Part shown: positions 17,356-28,174 of the stretch, in pieces
How the letters are laid out: the number at the start of each line of letters is the position of its first letter
Position numbering within the stretch: position 1 is the first letter of the stretch
Assembly (NCBI GenBank): GCA_012519425.1
Contig: JAAYQF010000026.1
Coordinates: 1 to 64,000 of the forward strand
DNA length: 64,000 bases
Reading direction: 5' to 3'
Source: Bacteroidales bacterium
GTDB lineage: Bacteria > Bacteroidota > Bacteroidia > Bacteroidales > Paludibacteraceae
The notes under the pieces: model-generated
Databases searched by the model: none
What the model was told of the DNA's origin: nothing
What the model saw: the letters and a program-made list of their open reading frames with translations, nothing else
Position numbers and translations under genes: made by a program

Positions 17356-18450
17356 ATGTCAAACACCATAGGCAAACTATTCACTTTTACCTCCTTTGGC
17401 GAATCGCACGGGAAGGGTATCGGTGGAATAGTGGATGGTTGTCCGCCGGGTATTGAGCTGGATGAAACTTTTATCCAACAAGAACTTAATCGCCGCAAAC
17501 CGGGACAGTCATCCATTGCTTCACCGAGAAAAGAAGATGATAAGGTAGAATTTTTATCCGGAACTTTTGAAGGCAAAACCACCGGAGCTCCCATCGCTTT
17601 CATCATCCGGAATCAAAACCAAAAGAGCCGGGATTACGATCACCTAAAAAACATTTACCGACCTTCTCATGCGGATTATACCTATCAACAAAAATATGGC
17701 ATTCGTGATTACAGGGGTGGTGGACGTAGCTCTGCACGTGAAACGGCAGCTCGTGTTGTGGCAGGAGCTATAGCCAAATTAGTGCTGAAAAAGATGGGTG
17801 TTTGTATCCGGGCCTATACTTCGCAGGTTGGACCTATTGCAGTGACAAAGACTTACGATCAGCTTGATCTTTCCTTGATTGAAAGCAATGCTGTTCGTTG
17901 TCCCCAGCCGGAAACAGCCTCAAAAATGATGGAGTATATCACCCAAATGAAAAAAGAAGGTGACTCAACAGGCGGTATCATCACCTGTGTTGCGAAAGGT
18001 GTACCCGTTGGACTGGGTGAACCTGTGTTTGACAAGTTGCACGCCCGCCTGGGAGCTGCCATGCTGAGCATCAATGCTGCCCACGGTTTTGATTATGGTA
18101 GTGGCTTTGAAGGTGTTGCCATGAAAGGATCTGATGCGAATGACGCCTTTATTTTGGAGGATGAAAATGTGAAGACTCGCACCAATCATTCAGGAGGAAT
18201 ACAAGGGGGGATCAGCAATGGTTCAGACATTTATTTTCGGGTATTGTTCAAACCTGTTGCGACCATTTTCAAAAAACAAGAGACTCTCAACACGAGCAAA
18301 CAAGCTGTTGAATTACAAGCCGAAGGGCGACATGACCCTTGTGTACTACCAAGAGCAGTACCTATTGTTGAAGCGATGACTGCATTGACCTTGGTTGATT
18401 TATTACTGATTTCAAAAGCGACGGTATGGGTAAAACAAGTAAGTGGATAG
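17356..18450 (+). CDS. aroC: Chorismate synthase
   Basis: The start at 17356 gives the canonical N-terminus [20 protein letters not shown]; the longer frame from 17287 overlaps the SlyD gene and adds no conserved sequence. Further signatures are [25 protein letters not shown], and the C-terminal [18 protein letters not shown]. At about 364 residues it is full length. It converts EPSP to chorismate using reduced FMN, the last common step to aromatic amino acids. The lipid kinase gene starts 25 bases before its stop, implying coupled translation. Confidence 0.97.
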   Translation: MSNTIGKLFTFTSFGESHGKGIGGIVDGCPPGIELDETFIQQELNRRKPGQSSIASPRKEDDKVEFLSGTFEGKTTGAPIAFIIRNQNQKSRDYDHLKNIYRPSHADYTYQQKYGIRDYRGGGRSSARETAARVVAGAIAKLVLKKMGVCIRAYTSQVGPIAVTKTYDQLDLSLIESNAVRCPQPETASKMMEYITQMKKEGDSTGGIITCVAKGVPVGLGEPVFDKLHARLGAAMLSINAAHGFDYGSGFEGVAMKGSDANDAFILEDENVKTRTNHSGGIQGGISNGSDIYFRVLFKPVATIFKKQETLNTSKQAVELQAEGRHDPCVLPRAVPIVEAMTALTLVDLLLISKATVWVKQVSG

Positions 18451-19358
18451 TTATCATCAATCTAAAATCCGGTAAAAAACATTTTAGAGTTCAGATGAAC
18501 TATCTTCTCAAGAAATTAGATGAAGCGGGTATCCCCTATCAGCACAGAATTACGGAGTTTGCGGGCCATGCAATACTTATCGCCAGAAATTATGCGCGAC
18601 AAGGATTTCTGAATTTTTTGGTGGTTGGTGGCGACGGCACCATGAGTGAAGTTATCAACGGAATTTTCAGTACGGGCATTCAGGAAAAAAATCAGTTGAA
18701 AATAGCTCAAATTCCCCGGGGAACGGGTAACGATTGGGCAAGATTTTGGGATATGACACGTGACTACAAGGATTCCATACAAATATTCCTACGAGGAAAA
18801 TCTCGTAAAATTGACATTGGAAAGGTTGATTTTATAATGGAAGGAGAACGCAAAAGTCGCTTTTTTATCAATTCTGTAGGATTTGGACTGGATGCAGCTG
18901 TTGTTCACCATACCAACCGATTGAAACGTTATGTCGGCAGTCATTCTTTTTTATATCTTCTCGCCTTACTGGCAGCCGTTTTCAGGTTTAAATCCAAGCC
19001 TTTCAAATTATCTGCTAAAGAGCGAACAATGGAGGGTTCACTTTTCACTATGAATATCGCCAATGGTTGCTACAGCGGCGGTGGTATGAAACAAAACCCT
19101 CATGCAGTACCGTATGACGGTCTGTTGGATTTGATGATGGCAAGAAAACCTTCTTTCAAAGACATCATCACCGGCCTGCCACTGATTTTTAACGGAAAAC
19201 TTTTAGAGCATCCGGTGATTGAATCTTTCCGTTCACAGAAAATTTCCCTTCGCACACAAAATGGGCGATATTTCGAAGCCGATGGCATTACTGTCTATTA
19301 CACACCACCGGTGGAAGTAAGCATCTTACCAGGAGCAATTGAGATGGTTGTGCCATGA
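18426..19358 (+). CDS. Diacylglycerol/lipid kinase (YegS/DgkB family)
   Basis: The 310-residue protein has the lipid-kinase nucleotide motif [15 protein letters not shown] (about residues 62-76) and [12 protein letters not shown] (about 97-108), both diagnostic of the DAGK catalytic family. No transmembrane segment is evident, which fits the soluble YegS/DgkB group rather than DgkA. The likely job is phosphorylating diacylglycerol or a related lipid at the membrane. The start overlaps the end of aroC by 25 bases. Confidence 0.87.
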   Translation: MGKTSKWIVIINLKSGKKHFRVQMNYLLKKLDEAGIPYQHRITEFAGHAILIARNYARQGFLNFLVVGGDGTMSEVINGIFSTGIQEKNQLKIAQIPRGTGNDWARFWDMTRDYKDSIQIFLRGKSRKIDIGKVDFIMEGERKSRFFINSVGFGLDAAVVHHTNRLKRYVGSHSFLYLLALLAAVFRFKSKPFKLSAKERTMEGSLFTMNIANGCYSGGGMKQNPHAVPYDGLLDLMMARKPSFKDIITGLPLIFNGKLLEHPVIESFRSQKISLRTQNGRYFEADGITVYYTPPVEVSILPGAIEMVVP

Positions 19359-19397
19359 ATAAGTTTTCCAACTTGACCAAAGAAGCTTGACTTGAAA

Positions 19398-19439
19398 TCG
19401 AGTAGAAAAACAGGTTTATAGCACTATTTCTCTACTCGA
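19398..19439. terminator. Hairpin between convergent genes
   Basis: TCGAGTAGA (19398-19406) pairs perfectly with TCTACTCGA (19431-19439), and the stem can extend with a bulge to the flanking CTTG/CAAG. It sits between the lipid kinase and the convergent lamin-tail gene. There is no strong T-run, so termination is inferred from place and shape. Confidence 0.4.
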
Positions 19440-19455
19440 CCAAGTGATTTCTATC

Positions 19456-21417
19456 TTACAGCATCAACTTCGTAACTTGATTTCCAATCATCAATATCAC
19501 AACTCCTTGTTTCTGAAGCGTTAAGCTATTATTCCCTTCTTGAGTTATGGTGCTGTATATTTTTTGTCCAAACAGATTGTATATTTCAACAGACAAACCG
19601 GCAACAGCATTGAAGCTTACAGTACCATTTTCCACAACAACTTCAGTTTTAAATTCAATACCATCCACTGTAGTTAACTCAGTGCCTTGTGGAGAAGGCA
19701 CCTGTGTCTCAAAATCGTCTCCGATATTTTGTGTGTAAACATATACATTGTTTTCCTTCTTTCTGCCGGCCGATCTGGTCTTAGAAGGATTTGCAGTCAT
19801 GGCACTACCCCAAATAGGCAGCGGTTCTTTCCCGAAAGGCAGATAATCTTTGAAATATTGATTTTCAATTATACTACTGATCATCGACTTATCAATTGTT
19901 TGAGGAGTGTTCACGGTATACAAAATCACTTTACCGCCATCAGCAGCAAAATTTACAGTAGACTCGACGTCAGGAGTAAACAACTGATCACCATATTCAC
20001 CACCACTGGCACCTTGTATTAAGAAGTGAGAGCGTGCCGGAATGGACATATCTGCAGGTATTTCGATGATATTGGACGACTCTCCATCCCCGGCTTTGGT
20101 ATAATACTGTACACTCCAACCACCAATGTCAACCGGATTATCAGTGGTGTTGTACAACTCTATATAATCATTGCTATAAGGTGCGCCGGAATTACCTCCA
20201 CCGCCAAAAACCTCGGTAATAATTACATCGGGGAGATCAACAACTGCTGATGCATCAATGGCTTTTCCGCTTAGGACTTTGGTAATATCATTAGCTCCGG
20301 CACTTTTTAAGTTAAGTAAAGCACTGTGTATTCCAACTTCTACCGGCTTGTAAGTAACAGTTAAAACTTCATTATCAACAACTCCTTGGGTATGAGCAAT
20401 GGAATAAGCAGACAAAGTAAACAGATCCGAATCTTCACCGGTAACCGTCAAGGAAATATCTTCGGTCAGATTAACTCCTGATACCGTGATGGTCTGTTCG
20501 TCTTGTTCAAGCACAATTGCAGACATAACAGGAATTGTATGTTCCGTAACAACAATGGTCGGATTAGTTGAGTTTATTTGTGAAGGAACTGAATTATAAA
20601 CCACCACATCATCTATAAAAATATTGGCAACGTTATCCGTGCTGCTCTTGCCTATGAAAGTAAGACTTTCAATATTCGCATTGTCTGCTAACTGTGACTT
20701 GGACAACTCATCGCCAATAAGTTCCCCATTTATATACAAATCGAATTTAAGGGGTGAAACGGAACAAGTTGAACCATTATAGGTATAATTGACAGTACCG
20801 GAATTCTGATTATTACCTATAATCTCGATACTATGCACTACTCCTTGACTAATCTGATTTTTTGTCAAGCCGGCAACGGACCATTTTCCGGATTCTCTGA
20901 ACTGTAATTCAATAATCCCATCTTCTTTAAAAGTAAAATTCAAAGCAACAAAAGATTGAAATCCGGTAAAATCACCGCTGTTGGCATACATGGTTCCCGC
21001 ACCCTGTGAGAACACCCATGCCCCCGAACTTGCCGTCGCATTGCCTTCAGCATCACCGAACAAGACTTTAAATGATGTATAAAACTCTTTGCCGGCTGCG
21101 TATTCAACAATAGGGGAAATTTTCGTTACAGAAGTAGTAGAAGAAGCCACTCCCCTGACCAGTGCACCTTCAGTCATTAAGACATTCGGGGTAGCAGTTA
21201 AAACGATTGGAGCATTCGGAGCAACTGCACCGGCTCTTACAAAAGAAGTCCCGGAACCGACAGGCCCAGGTAAAAAATCTGTAGAAGCTGTTTGGCCGGT
21301 ATATTCTCCGACATCGTAGCCAAATGATTGACTTGCAGTCTGACCGTTCACTAAATGAACAGACAGAGTCAAAAGTAACGATAGCAATATTTTTTTAAAA
21401 AAAATAATTTTATTCAT
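19456..21417 (-). CDS. Secreted lamin-tail-domain protein with T9SS sorting domain
   Basis: The 653-residue protein has a signal peptide (IIFFKKILLSLLLTLSVHLVNG). It continues with a jelly-roll-like region (about 30-275), a beta-sandwich around 285-385, and a lamin-tail domain from about 397 (DVIITEVFGGGG, DYIELYNTTDNPVDIGGWSV). It ends in VEIYNLFGQKIYS plus a short beta tail, which looks like a type A T9SS C-terminal sorting domain. Such proteins are exported by T9SS and anchored to or released from the cell surface. The ligand is unknown. A smaller lamin-tail protein is encoded at 61749-62603. Confidence 0.83.
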   Translation of the reverse strand: MNKIIFFKKILLSLLLTLSVHLVNGQTASQSFGYDVGEYTGQTASTDFLPGPVGSGTSFVRAGAVAPNAPIVLTATPNVLMTEGALVRGVASSTTSVTKISPIVEYAAGKEFYTSFKVLFGDAEGNATASSGAWVFSQGAGTMYANSGDFTGFQSFVALNFTFKEDGIIELQFRESGKWSVAGLTKNQISQGVVHSIEIIGNNQNSGTVNYTYNGSTCSVSPLKFDLYINGELIGDELSKSQLADNANIESLTFIGKSSTDNVANIFIDDVVVYNSVPSQINSTNPTIVVTEHTIPVMSAIVLEQDEQTITVSGVNLTEDISLTVTGEDSDLFTLSAYSIAHTQGVVDNEVLTVTYKPVEVGIHSALLNLKSAGANDITKVLSGKAIDASAVVDLPDVIITEVFGGGGNSGAPYSNDYIELYNTTDNPVDIGGWSVQYYTKAGDGESSNIIEIPADMSIPARSHFLIQGASGGEYGDQLFTPDVESTVNFAADGGKVILYTVNTPQTIDKSMISSIIENQYFKDYLPFGKEPLPIWGSAMTANPSKTRSAGRKKENNVYVYTQNIGDDFETQVPSPQGTELTTVDGIEFKTEVVVENGTVSFNAVAGLSVEIYNLFGQKIYSTITQEGNNSLTLQKQGVVILMIGNQVTKLML

Positions 21418-21718
21418 AAACAGTAAACTTTAGATAATTAATAATATTTTCATTGTAAAGCCGGCTTCGGGTTAAGTGCGTTTTAATCCTGTTAAATGAA
21501 CACAATCTGATTATATCAACAGCACATTCATGACAGATCAGGTCAAGAGGATTAAAAAGCTCCGCAAAAATAGCTATAGAAAAACAAAGATAGTATGTAA
21601 AAAGTAAAAAAGTTGACTTTAGGTCAAAAATTTTTACCATTTACTTTTTGCAAATTTATAAATTTAAAGGCAAAAGGTAAATATAATGCGTTTAATAGAC
21701 ACAATTAGAAATAAATCA
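21418..21718. other. Divergent intergenic region
   Basis: About 300 bases between the lamin-tail gene and the decarboxylase. Minus-strand -7 boxes TATTTTTG (21572-21565) and TATCTTTG (21592-21585) could drive the lamin-tail gene from a leader of about 150 bases. No protein gene or stable hairpin was seen. Confidence 0.4.
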
Positions 21719-21719
21719 T

Positions 21720-21727
21720 TACCTTTG
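21720..21727 (+). promoter_or_regulatory. -7 box upstream of the decarboxylase gene
   Basis: TACCTTTG followed by CA matches the Bacteroidota -7 box. The start codon is 91 bases downstream. No clear TTTG is visible 19-21 bases upstream. Confidence 0.4.
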
Positions 21728-21818
21728 CATGCTTTTCTAAAAAAGAAGCAATCCATCTTAGTTACTTTATTGTTTTATTACGAATCCATCTCTTTCGGAT
21801 TTCATTTTTTAATGTCGT

Positions 21819-23210
21819 ATGAAAAATAAGTATATTGATTTAATTGAACAAACTTTCGAGTTTCCCAATGAAGAATTCACTTTGGTTGACAATGAACTTG
21901 AATGGTTTGGTGTTCCTTTGATGGACATCATTAAACAATATGGAACCCCACTGAGAATCTCATATCTTCCTAAAATAGGAGATAACATACAGAGAGCGAG
22001 GCGCATGTTCAACGTTGCCATGGCAAAAGTGGATTATAATGGCGAATATCATTATTGCTATTGCAGCAAGAGTTCTCACTTTTCATTTGTCATGGAAGAG
22101 GTACTTAAACACGGAGTTCATCTCGAGACCTCCTCTGCTTTTGATATAAATATCATTGAATCTTTGTATGAACAGGGACAACTTAATCAAGATACATTTA
22201 TCATTTGCAACGGATTCAAACGCCCTCAATATGTTGAAAATATTCAAAAACTAATTCATCAAGGCTTTAAAAATGTAACCCCTATATTGGATAATAAGTT
22301 TGAATTAGACTTGCTTTTGAAAAATTTTGATCACGAATTTAATGTCGGTATTCGGATTGCATCTGAAGAAGAACCCAAATTTGACTTTTATACTTCACGT
22401 TTAGGTATTCGGTATAAAGATATTATACCTTATTATAAAAATCACATTGCCAATAACAAACAGGTAAAATTAAAGATGCTGCATTTCTTCATCAATACAG
22501 GCATAAAAGATACAGCATACTACTGGAACGAACTGAATAAAGCCATCAATCTGTATTGTGAATTAAAAAAAATATGTCCCGACCTCAACAGCCTCAATAT
22601 TGGCGGCGGATTTCCCATACAAACCCATCTTGACATGGTGTATGACTACGAATATTTAGCTGAAGAAATAGTAGCACAAATTAAGTCAATTTGTGAAAAA
22701 CATGAGGTACCCGATCCGGATATATTTACCGAATTCGGATCTTTTACGGTGGGAGAAAGTGGTGCTATGCTTTATTCCATTGTCAATCAAAAGAAACAAA
22801 ACGACCGGGAGCTGTGGAACATGATTGACTCATCGTTTATGACTACACTTCCTGATACCTGGGCAATTAATCAACGCTTCGTCTTTTTAGCCATTAACAA
22901 TTGGGATTCTGAGTACGAACGTGTCAATTTGGGAGGATTAACGTGCGACAGTGAAGACTTCTACAATGCTGAAGTTCATTCCAATGCCATCTTCCTGCCA
23001 AAAATACAGCAAGATAGGGAACAATATATAGGTTTTTTCCATACCGGAGCTTATCAGGAATCATTAAGCGGATATGGCGGAATTCAGCACTGCCTGATCC
23101 CGGCACCCAAAATGGTTATCATTGATAAAGATGAAGACGGGGAATATTACACCAAACTCTTTGCTAAAGAGCAAAGCTACAAATCGATGCTAAAGATTTT
23201 AGGCTATTGA
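21819..23210 (+). CDS. PLP-dependent arginine decarboxylase-like enzyme (alanine racemase fold)
   Basis: The 463-residue protein has the fold-type III decarboxylase pattern. YHYCYCSKSSHF (about residues 74-85) carries the lysine expected to bind PLP, HLETSSAFDINIIESL follows, then LNIGGGFPIQTH, the phosphate-binding glycine loop, and a late TGAYQESLSGYGG region. It matches a Bacteroidota family usually called arginine decarboxylase, shorter than E. coli SpeA. The likely reaction is arginine to agmatine for polyamine synthesis. A diaminopimelate- or carboxynorspermidine-decarboxylase-like specificity cannot be excluded by eye. Confidence 0.78.
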   Translation: MKNKYIDLIEQTFEFPNEEFTLVDNELEWFGVPLMDIIKQYGTPLRISYLPKIGDNIQRARRMFNVAMAKVDYNGEYHYCYCSKSSHFSFVMEEVLKHGVHLETSSAFDINIIESLYEQGQLNQDTFIICNGFKRPQYVENIQKLIHQGFKNVTPILDNKFELDLLLKNFDHEFNVGIRIASEEEPKFDFYTSRLGIRYKDIIPYYKNHIANNKQVKLKMLHFFINTGIKDTAYYWNELNKAINLYCELKKICPDLNSLNIGGGFPIQTHLDMVYDYEYLAEEIVAQIKSICEKHEVPDPDIFTEFGSFTVGESGAMLYSIVNQKKQNDRELWNMIDSSFMTTLPDTWAINQRFVFLAINNWDSEYERVNLGGLTCDSEDFYNAEVHSNAIFLPKIQQDREQYIGFFHTGAYQESLSGYGGIQHCLIPAPKMVIIDKDEDGEYYTKLFAKEQSYKSMLKILGY

Positions 23211-23361
23211 TAAAGGGGGTAAAGTCTACCCAATCGTTCAAACTCGCTGCCGCGCAGCTCAAACATAAACGATTCTTTACGTCAACCTCACTTGTCTTTT
23301 GGCTCACCAGGTAAGGTCGAGTCTCATTGAACAAGGGTTAGGCTACTTTCCTCTTTAGCAC

Positions 23362-24519
23362 TTATGAAACACCGGCATTTATCTTGTTTTTCAGGGGATT
23401 GGCATACATCTCAAGAATTTTGGTTTTTAGAAAATCCATATCTTTTTCTTCTAAATCGATTTTCTCGATTTGTTTATCCATGTATTTTTCAAAATCTATT
23501 TTTTCCCGGAGAGAATAAGACTGATGGAACCTTTCAGTGGTATGCAACATATCATAAGCAATCATATTCACCTTATAAATGGTGTAATTGCCGTGTATTT
23601 TCCGGTCAATCAACTGAGCAATTGCCTTAAACAACTCATTGCGAGCAGGATACTTTTCTTGTAAATCAAATAATTCAGAACTAATTTCCGGACTGATCTT
23701 ATAAACCACTCTCCCTTTATAACCCATCAAGCCGGTTTTCATGTTGAGCAAATCATCTTCAGGACTTTTAAGATGTCCCGGATTATCCCTTTTTTGTTGA
23801 AATTCTTTCGCTTTCAGATAATCGCAAGGATCGTATTCGTACGAAATAGTCAGGGGACAAATATGCAATGCTGCTAAATTTTCCACAACACCACCTGAAG
23901 AACCTCCCATATTGAACATTTTCAGCAAACTCTCCTGCGTTCTATCATCGGCATCTTTTGCCCTACCCTCCCGTTGAGCAATCCAGACGGATTGATTTTT
24001 ATCACGAATAGTATGTGCAATATAAGCAGAAAGTAACTGCAAGGTTTCAAGCATTTGCTTTGCACCTGGACTGCGCCTGACAATAAAACTTTTATTTACC
24101 CTTACAAAATCCTCTATCCATGGATATATCAAAAGATTATCACCTATGCCAATTTCTACCGTATCCACACCATTATCAACAAGTTGACTACATAAAAAGG
24201 CAGCATCCAACACGATATCCCGATGATTGGAGATATATAAAACAGCACGATTCTTATCGATATTTTCAAGTCCGGTCAATTCAACACCCTCAGTAGTATT
24301 TTTTTCAATCATCTTCACAAAACGATTGACAATAAACTTCTGAAAATCGTAGATATTGTCATAGTTAATGAGAAGTTTCTTCAGTTCATCGGTAGAAGAT
24401 TGAGGTGACAACATCTTGAAAAGATTCATGAACTGGGGCTCGTTACTCAAACGTTCGAGCGCGACAGGCATTTCTTCTGTATTATAACACCGTATGGAGT
24501 CGAAATTCATAACAGTCAT
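23362..24519 (-). CDS. PlsC-like glycerol-phosphate acyltransferase
   Basis: The 385-residue protein has an acyltransferase core with ISNHRDIVLDAAFL (about residues 152-165), a variant of the HxxxxD motif, and QREGRAKDADDRTQ (about 181-195), corresponding to the EGxR substrate-binding motif. There is no strong membrane helix. It should acylate a lysophospholipid or related lipid at the membrane. cdsA lies one base upstream, so acylation and CDP-diacylglycerol formation are encoded together. Its last five codons and stop coincide with a 17-base string also found at the end of the element at 28710-28871. Confidence 0.78.
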   Translation of the reverse strand: MTVMNFDSIRCYNTEEMPVALERLSNEPQFMNLFKMLSPQSSTDELKKLLINYDNIYDFQKFIVNRFVKMIEKNTTEGVELTGLENIDKNRAVLYISNHRDIVLDAAFLCSQLVDNGVDTVEIGIGDNLLIYPWIEDFVRVNKSFIVRRSPGAKQMLETLQLLSAYIAHTIRDKNQSVWIAQREGRAKDADDRTQESLLKMFNMGGSSGGVVENLAALHICPLTISYEYDPCDYLKAKEFQQKRDNPGHLKSPEDDLLNMKTGLMGYKGRVVYKISPEISSELFDLQEKYPARNELFKAIAQLIDRKIHGNYTIYKVNMIAYDMLHTTERFHQSYSLREKIDFEKYMDKQIEKIDLEEKDMDFLKTKILEMYANPLKNKINAGVS

Positions 24520-24520
24520 A

Positions 24521-25336
24521 TCACCTAAAAAGAAAATTCAAATAGATAAAGATTGCCGGTGCAACCATCAGCATGCTATCAAACCGATCAAGTAATCCTC
24601 CATGTCCGGGTATGACATTTCCGGAGTCTTTCACATGAACCGTTCTCTTCATCAGCGACTCCATCAAGTCTCCGAAAGTACCGAAAACCACAACAATTAC
24701 GGCAAAAAACAGCCATGAAACTAAACTAATATCAGTAATGAAGATAGAGCACACATATCCAACTAATATTGCTACTAAGGCACCTCCTGCAAATCCTTCC
24801 CATGTTTTTTTAGGCGATATTCTTTCAAACATTTTATGTTTCCCTATCGCCATCCCAACGAGGTAAGCACCTGTGTCGTAAAGCCAAATAGTGGCAAACA
24901 TGGCAATCAACAACCATGGATGGTAAGTCTTATCTATATATAAAATATAGTTCAGCAAGGAAAATGGCAAAGCAATGCAGACCTGTCCCAGGAGAAAATA
25001 AGCCCAATTATGCAAGGGATTTTCTTTCTTGCGATACAACTCAAGAATAAGTATCATCACCACGTAAAGTGCATAAACAAAATAAATAAAATACCGCAAC
25101 AAACCAGAGGCAAAGAAAAAAGAGGTGAGAAACAAAATTACACTTCCCGTAACGGCAAGTATTGGGCTTACTTCAATTTGGCTTTGGACATTGGTTAATT
25201 TATGAAACTCATGAACTGTCCAGGCAGTGATAATGACAAATACAAACGCAAAGGTATACGGACTGATGAGTATTGAGCCTACAACAATCACAACAAAAGA
25301 TAATCCGCTCAGTGTGCGTTGCAAGAAATTATTCAT
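24521..25336 (-). CDS. cdsA: Phosphatidate cytidylyltransferase
   Basis: The 271-residue protein is almost entirely membrane helices, about eight segments. It ends with KDSGNVIPGHGGLLDRFDSM, the CDP-alcohol cytidylyltransferase signature containing the catalytic DRxD. The middle KKTWEGFAGG is also typical. It makes CDP-diacylglycerol from CTP and phosphatidate, the precursor of all phospholipids. It sits in the order rsfS-ftsH-LUD-cdsA-acyltransferase on one strand with gaps of 1-20 bases, so a single operon is likely. Confidence 0.95.
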   Translation of the reverse strand: MNNFLQRTLSGLSFVVIVVGSILISPYTFAFVFVIITAWTVHEFHKLTNVQSQIEVSPILAVTGSVILFLTSFFFASGLLRYFIYFVYALYVVMILILELYRKKENPLHNWAYFLLGQVCIALPFSLLNYILYIDKTYHPWLLIAMFATIWLYDTGAYLVGMAIGKHKMFERISPKKTWEGFAGGALVAILVGYVCSIFITDISLVSWLFFAVIVVVFGTFGDLMESLMKRTVHVKDSGNVIPGHGGLLDRFDSMLMVAPAIFIYLNFLFR

Positions 25337-25354
25337 GGAATCTTACGGGTTCTT

Positions 25355-26038
25355 TTATTTTTGCTGAACAAAGATAATTAATTCTTTCGGACCATGTGCT
25401 CCCAGCACCAAAGTTTTTTCTATATCTGCTGTCCTGCTAGGACCGGTAATTACTGAGACTACGGAAGGAAAAGAAGATTTTTTATACTTTTGCCGAACAC
25501 CTTCCAGTGCCGCATGTAACTCATCAACCAACTGATTTTTATGTGCAATGACGATGTGAATGGATGGATATACGTGAAGCTGCCTTCCTGCTTTTGAAGC
25601 AGAACTAACCAAAACACTTCCCGTTCGTACTATCAGATACTCACATCTTGTGACTGCCGCCACCAAATCCTTCAGATTTTCTTCATCAGTATCAACAGGA
25701 ATCTTGTGTTGATGTAATTTTTCTGCAATGGATGCATCCCTGGTAAACAGACCCGACAAACCTTTTTTTTGCATCAGATTTGACATTTTTTCATACATAT
25801 CTTGTTCATCCTCACAAAGGATACACTCGCCTTTTAAAGACTCAAGCATATGACAAAAATAAGCCATCTTATCCATCTCAGAGAGAGAAAGGATATCATC
25901 CTGAAAAAACTTATTTTGAGAAAGGTCCTCTTCCAAACATTCGGCTTGACCGTCTTTGGGATCATCTGTAATGGTCCGGCTTGCATAAGCACGCTCCATT
26001 CTTTCAAGAATTATCTGACGTGAAGATGGTTGCTTCAT
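25355..26038 (-). CDS. LUD-domain protein (LutC/YkgG-like)
   Basis: The 227-residue protein carries the LUD-domain ending, VITGPSRTADIEKTLVLGAHGPKELIIFV, with GPSRTADIE as the typical signature. LutC takes part in oxidising lactate through LutABC, but no lutA or lutB is present here. In Bacteroidota a lone LUD gene is often found between ftsH and cdsA, and its role there is unknown. The stop is 18 bases from the cdsA start, and ftsH ends 11 bases upstream. Confidence 0.82.
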   Translation of the reverse strand: MKQPSSRQIILERMERAYASRTITDDPKDGQAECLEEDLSQNKFFQDDILSLSEMDKMAYFCHMLESLKGECILCEDEQDMYEKMSNLMQKKGLSGLFTRDASIAEKLHQHKIPVDTDEENLKDLVAAVTRCEYLIVRTGSVLVSSASKAGRQLHVYPSIHIVIAHKNQLVDELHAALEGVRQKYKKSSFPSVVSVITGPSRTADIEKTLVLGAHGPKELIIFVQQK

Positions 26039-26049
26039 TCATATCCGTT

Positions 26050-28155
26050 TTACGCTTCTTCGGTGTTATCTGATTCGTTTTCAGATTTTTTTGTGGTTTG
26101 ATCCTCCTGCTCTTGAGTCTGAACTTTCTCCTGAGTTTGCTCGGTGGTTTGTTCAGCAGTTTGTTCCTGAATTTGCTTTTGATCTTTCTGATCGTCACTT
26201 TCATTTTGCAGCATCAACTCATCATGTCGCGATGCCCAGGGACGTGGCCCAAAAACTTCTTCCAGATCTTCGGCAAAAATCACTTCCCTCACCAACAACA
26301 AATCTGCTAATTTACGATGGCCATCAGCATGTTTTCTCAAAATTTCTTTAGCGCGCTCGTACTGCTCGGCAACAATTCTCTTAGCTTCGGCATCGATCAA
26401 CTCAGCAGTTTTTTCACTATAAGGTTTGGTGAAACTATACTCATGTGCTCCGGTAGAATCATAATAACTCAGATTAGGCAGTTTATCACTCATTCCAAAG
26501 TATGCAACCATGGCATAGGCTCTTTTTGTAACCCGCTCCAAATCGTTGATGGCTCCTGTTGATATTTGATTGAGAAAAATCTCCTCAGCTGCCCTTCCAC
26601 CCAAAGTTGAACACATCTCATCCAACAAATGGTCGCGCTCAGTCAGCTGACGTTCCTCCGGCAAATACCAGGCTGCACCCAATGCCTCTCCCCTCGGAAC
26701 AATAGTCACTTTCACCAATGGGTTGGCGTGCTCAAGCATCCAACTAATTGTAGCATGCCCTGCTTCATGATAAGCAATCGATTTTTTCTCAGATTGGGTG
26801 ATGATCTTATTTTTCTTTTCTAAACCTCCGACTATTCGGTCAACGGCATCCAAAAAGTCCTCTTTACTCACAGAAGTCTTGCTTTTTCTGGCAGCCGTCA
26901 AAGCCGCTTCATTACAAACATTGGCTATATCTGCTCCTGAAAAACCCGGAGTTTGCTTGGCTAAAAAATTAACATCCACCGTTTCATCGATTTTTACCGG
27001 ACGCAAATGCACATTGAATATTTCTTTGCGTTCGTGAACATCAGGTAAATCAACATGAATTTGTCTGTCAAATCGACCAGCACGTAACAAAGCTTTATCT
27101 AATATATCGGCACGGTTGGTAGCAGCCAGGATGATCACCCCACTGTTCGAGCCAAACCCATCCATTTCCGTCAGCAATTGGTTCAGGGTATTTTCTCTTT
27201 CATCATTACTTCCCATATTAGGATTCCTTCCACGAGAACGACCTACCGCATCAATTTCATCAATAAAAATGATACAGGGTGCTTTTTCTTTTGCCTGACG
27301 AAACAAATCACGAACACGCGATGCACCAACTCCTACAAACATCTCAACGAAATCCGAACCGGACATGGAAAAGAAAGGAACGTCTGCCTCCCCGGCAACT
27401 GCTTTGGCCAATAGGGTCTTACCGGTTCCCGGAGGTCCAACCAACAAAACCCCCTTAGGTATTTTACCACCCAAATCAGTGTATTTTCCCGGATTTTTTA
27501 AGAAAGATACAATCTCCTCTATTTCCTGCTTGGCTCCTGCCAGTCCTGCCACATCTTTAAAAGTGACCCTATCAGCAGCGCTGCCCTTGTCAAATAACTG
27601 TGCCCTTGATTTACCCACATTGAATATGCCTCCGGGTCCACCGCTTCCACCCATCTGTCCGGACATCCTTCGCGTTATAAAAACAAAGAAAAGGATCAAC
27701 AACAAAAAAGGTAAAACGCTGTACAAGAAAAGCTCCAAATAATTCTTACTTTCTTTGTACGATACATGCTGAAATTGTATTTCAGAAATGAATTCATCAA
27801 ATTTTTCAACACTTGAAATTCTTACCGACACCTTTCTGTCAGGCTGATAAGTTTTATATTGTTCTCCAAATATTTCCTTTAAATAAGGAATGCTGTCCTT
27901 CACAACAGCCTCAACCTGATTTTTCTGTGAAAAAACTTCTATGCTTTCAATATATCCATCTGCAACATATTGTTTAAAAACGGGGTATGATTCTATTTCT
28001 TTGACTGCGGACCTGTTCCCCAAAAAATTAAACCCTATCAAAATCAAAATAATAATTCCGTACACCCAAAACACATTAATTCTTGGTTTCTTTCCCGGAG
28101 GGGTTTTTCCGGTGCTGCCTTTAGGTGGTGTTGTCTTTATATTCTTTTTTTCCAT
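26050..28155 (-). CDS. ftsH: ATP-dependent zinc metalloprotease FtsH
   Basis: The 701-residue protein has two membrane segments (about 28-46 and 143-162). An AAA+ domain follows with Walker A GPPGTGKT (about 239-246), Walker [17 protein letters not shown] and the second-region [10 protein letters not shown], and then the protease motif AYHEAGHA (about 461-468) with zinc-binding HEAGH. FtsH pulls damaged or short-lived membrane and cytoplasmic proteins into its protease chamber. A glutamine/glutamate/threonine-rich tail of about 50 residues ([17 protein letters not shown]) is low in complexity. A second AAA+ protein of FtsH/Cdc48 type, without a protease domain, occurs in the island at 29948-31747. 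Confidence 0.97.
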   Translation of the reverse strand: MEKKNIKTTPPKGSTGKTPPGKKPRINVFWVYGIIILILIGFNFLGNRSAVKEIESYPVFKQYVADGYIESIEVFSQKNQVEAVVKDSIPYLKEIFGEQYKTYQPDRKVSVRISSVEKFDEFISEIQFQHVSYKESKNYLELFLYSVLPFLLLILFFVFITRRMSGQMGGSGGPGGIFNVGKSRAQLFDKGSAADRVTFKDVAGLAGAKQEIEEIVSFLKNPGKYTDLGGKIPKGVLLVGPPGTGKTLLAKAVAGEADVPFFSMSGSDFVEMFVGVGASRVRDLFRQAKEKAPCIIFIDEIDAVGRSRGRNPNMGSNDERENTLNQLLTEMDGFGSNSGVIILAATNRADILDKALLRAGRFDRQIHVDLPDVHERKEIFNVHLRPVKIDETVDVNFLAKQTPGFSGADIANVCNEAALTAARKSKTSVSKEDFLDAVDRIVGGLEKKNKIITQSEKKSIAYHEAGHATISWMLEHANPLVKVTIVPRGEALGAAWYLPEERQLTERDHLLDEMCSTLGGRAAEEIFLNQISTGAINDLERVTKRAYAMVAYFGMSDKLPNLSYYDSTGAHEYSFTKPYSEKTAELIDAEAKRIVAEQYERAKEILRKHADGHRKLADLLLVREVIFAEDLEEVFGPRPWASRHDELMLQNESDDQKDQKQIQEQTAEQTTEQTQEKVQTQEQEDQTTKKSENESDNTEEA

Positions 28156-28174
28156 ACCGGTGTCTTCAATTCAA

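Noticed and set aside
23211-23361. tRNA-like string with GTTCAAACTC
   Set aside because: No cloverleaf could be formed around it; the match to a T-arm is isolated.
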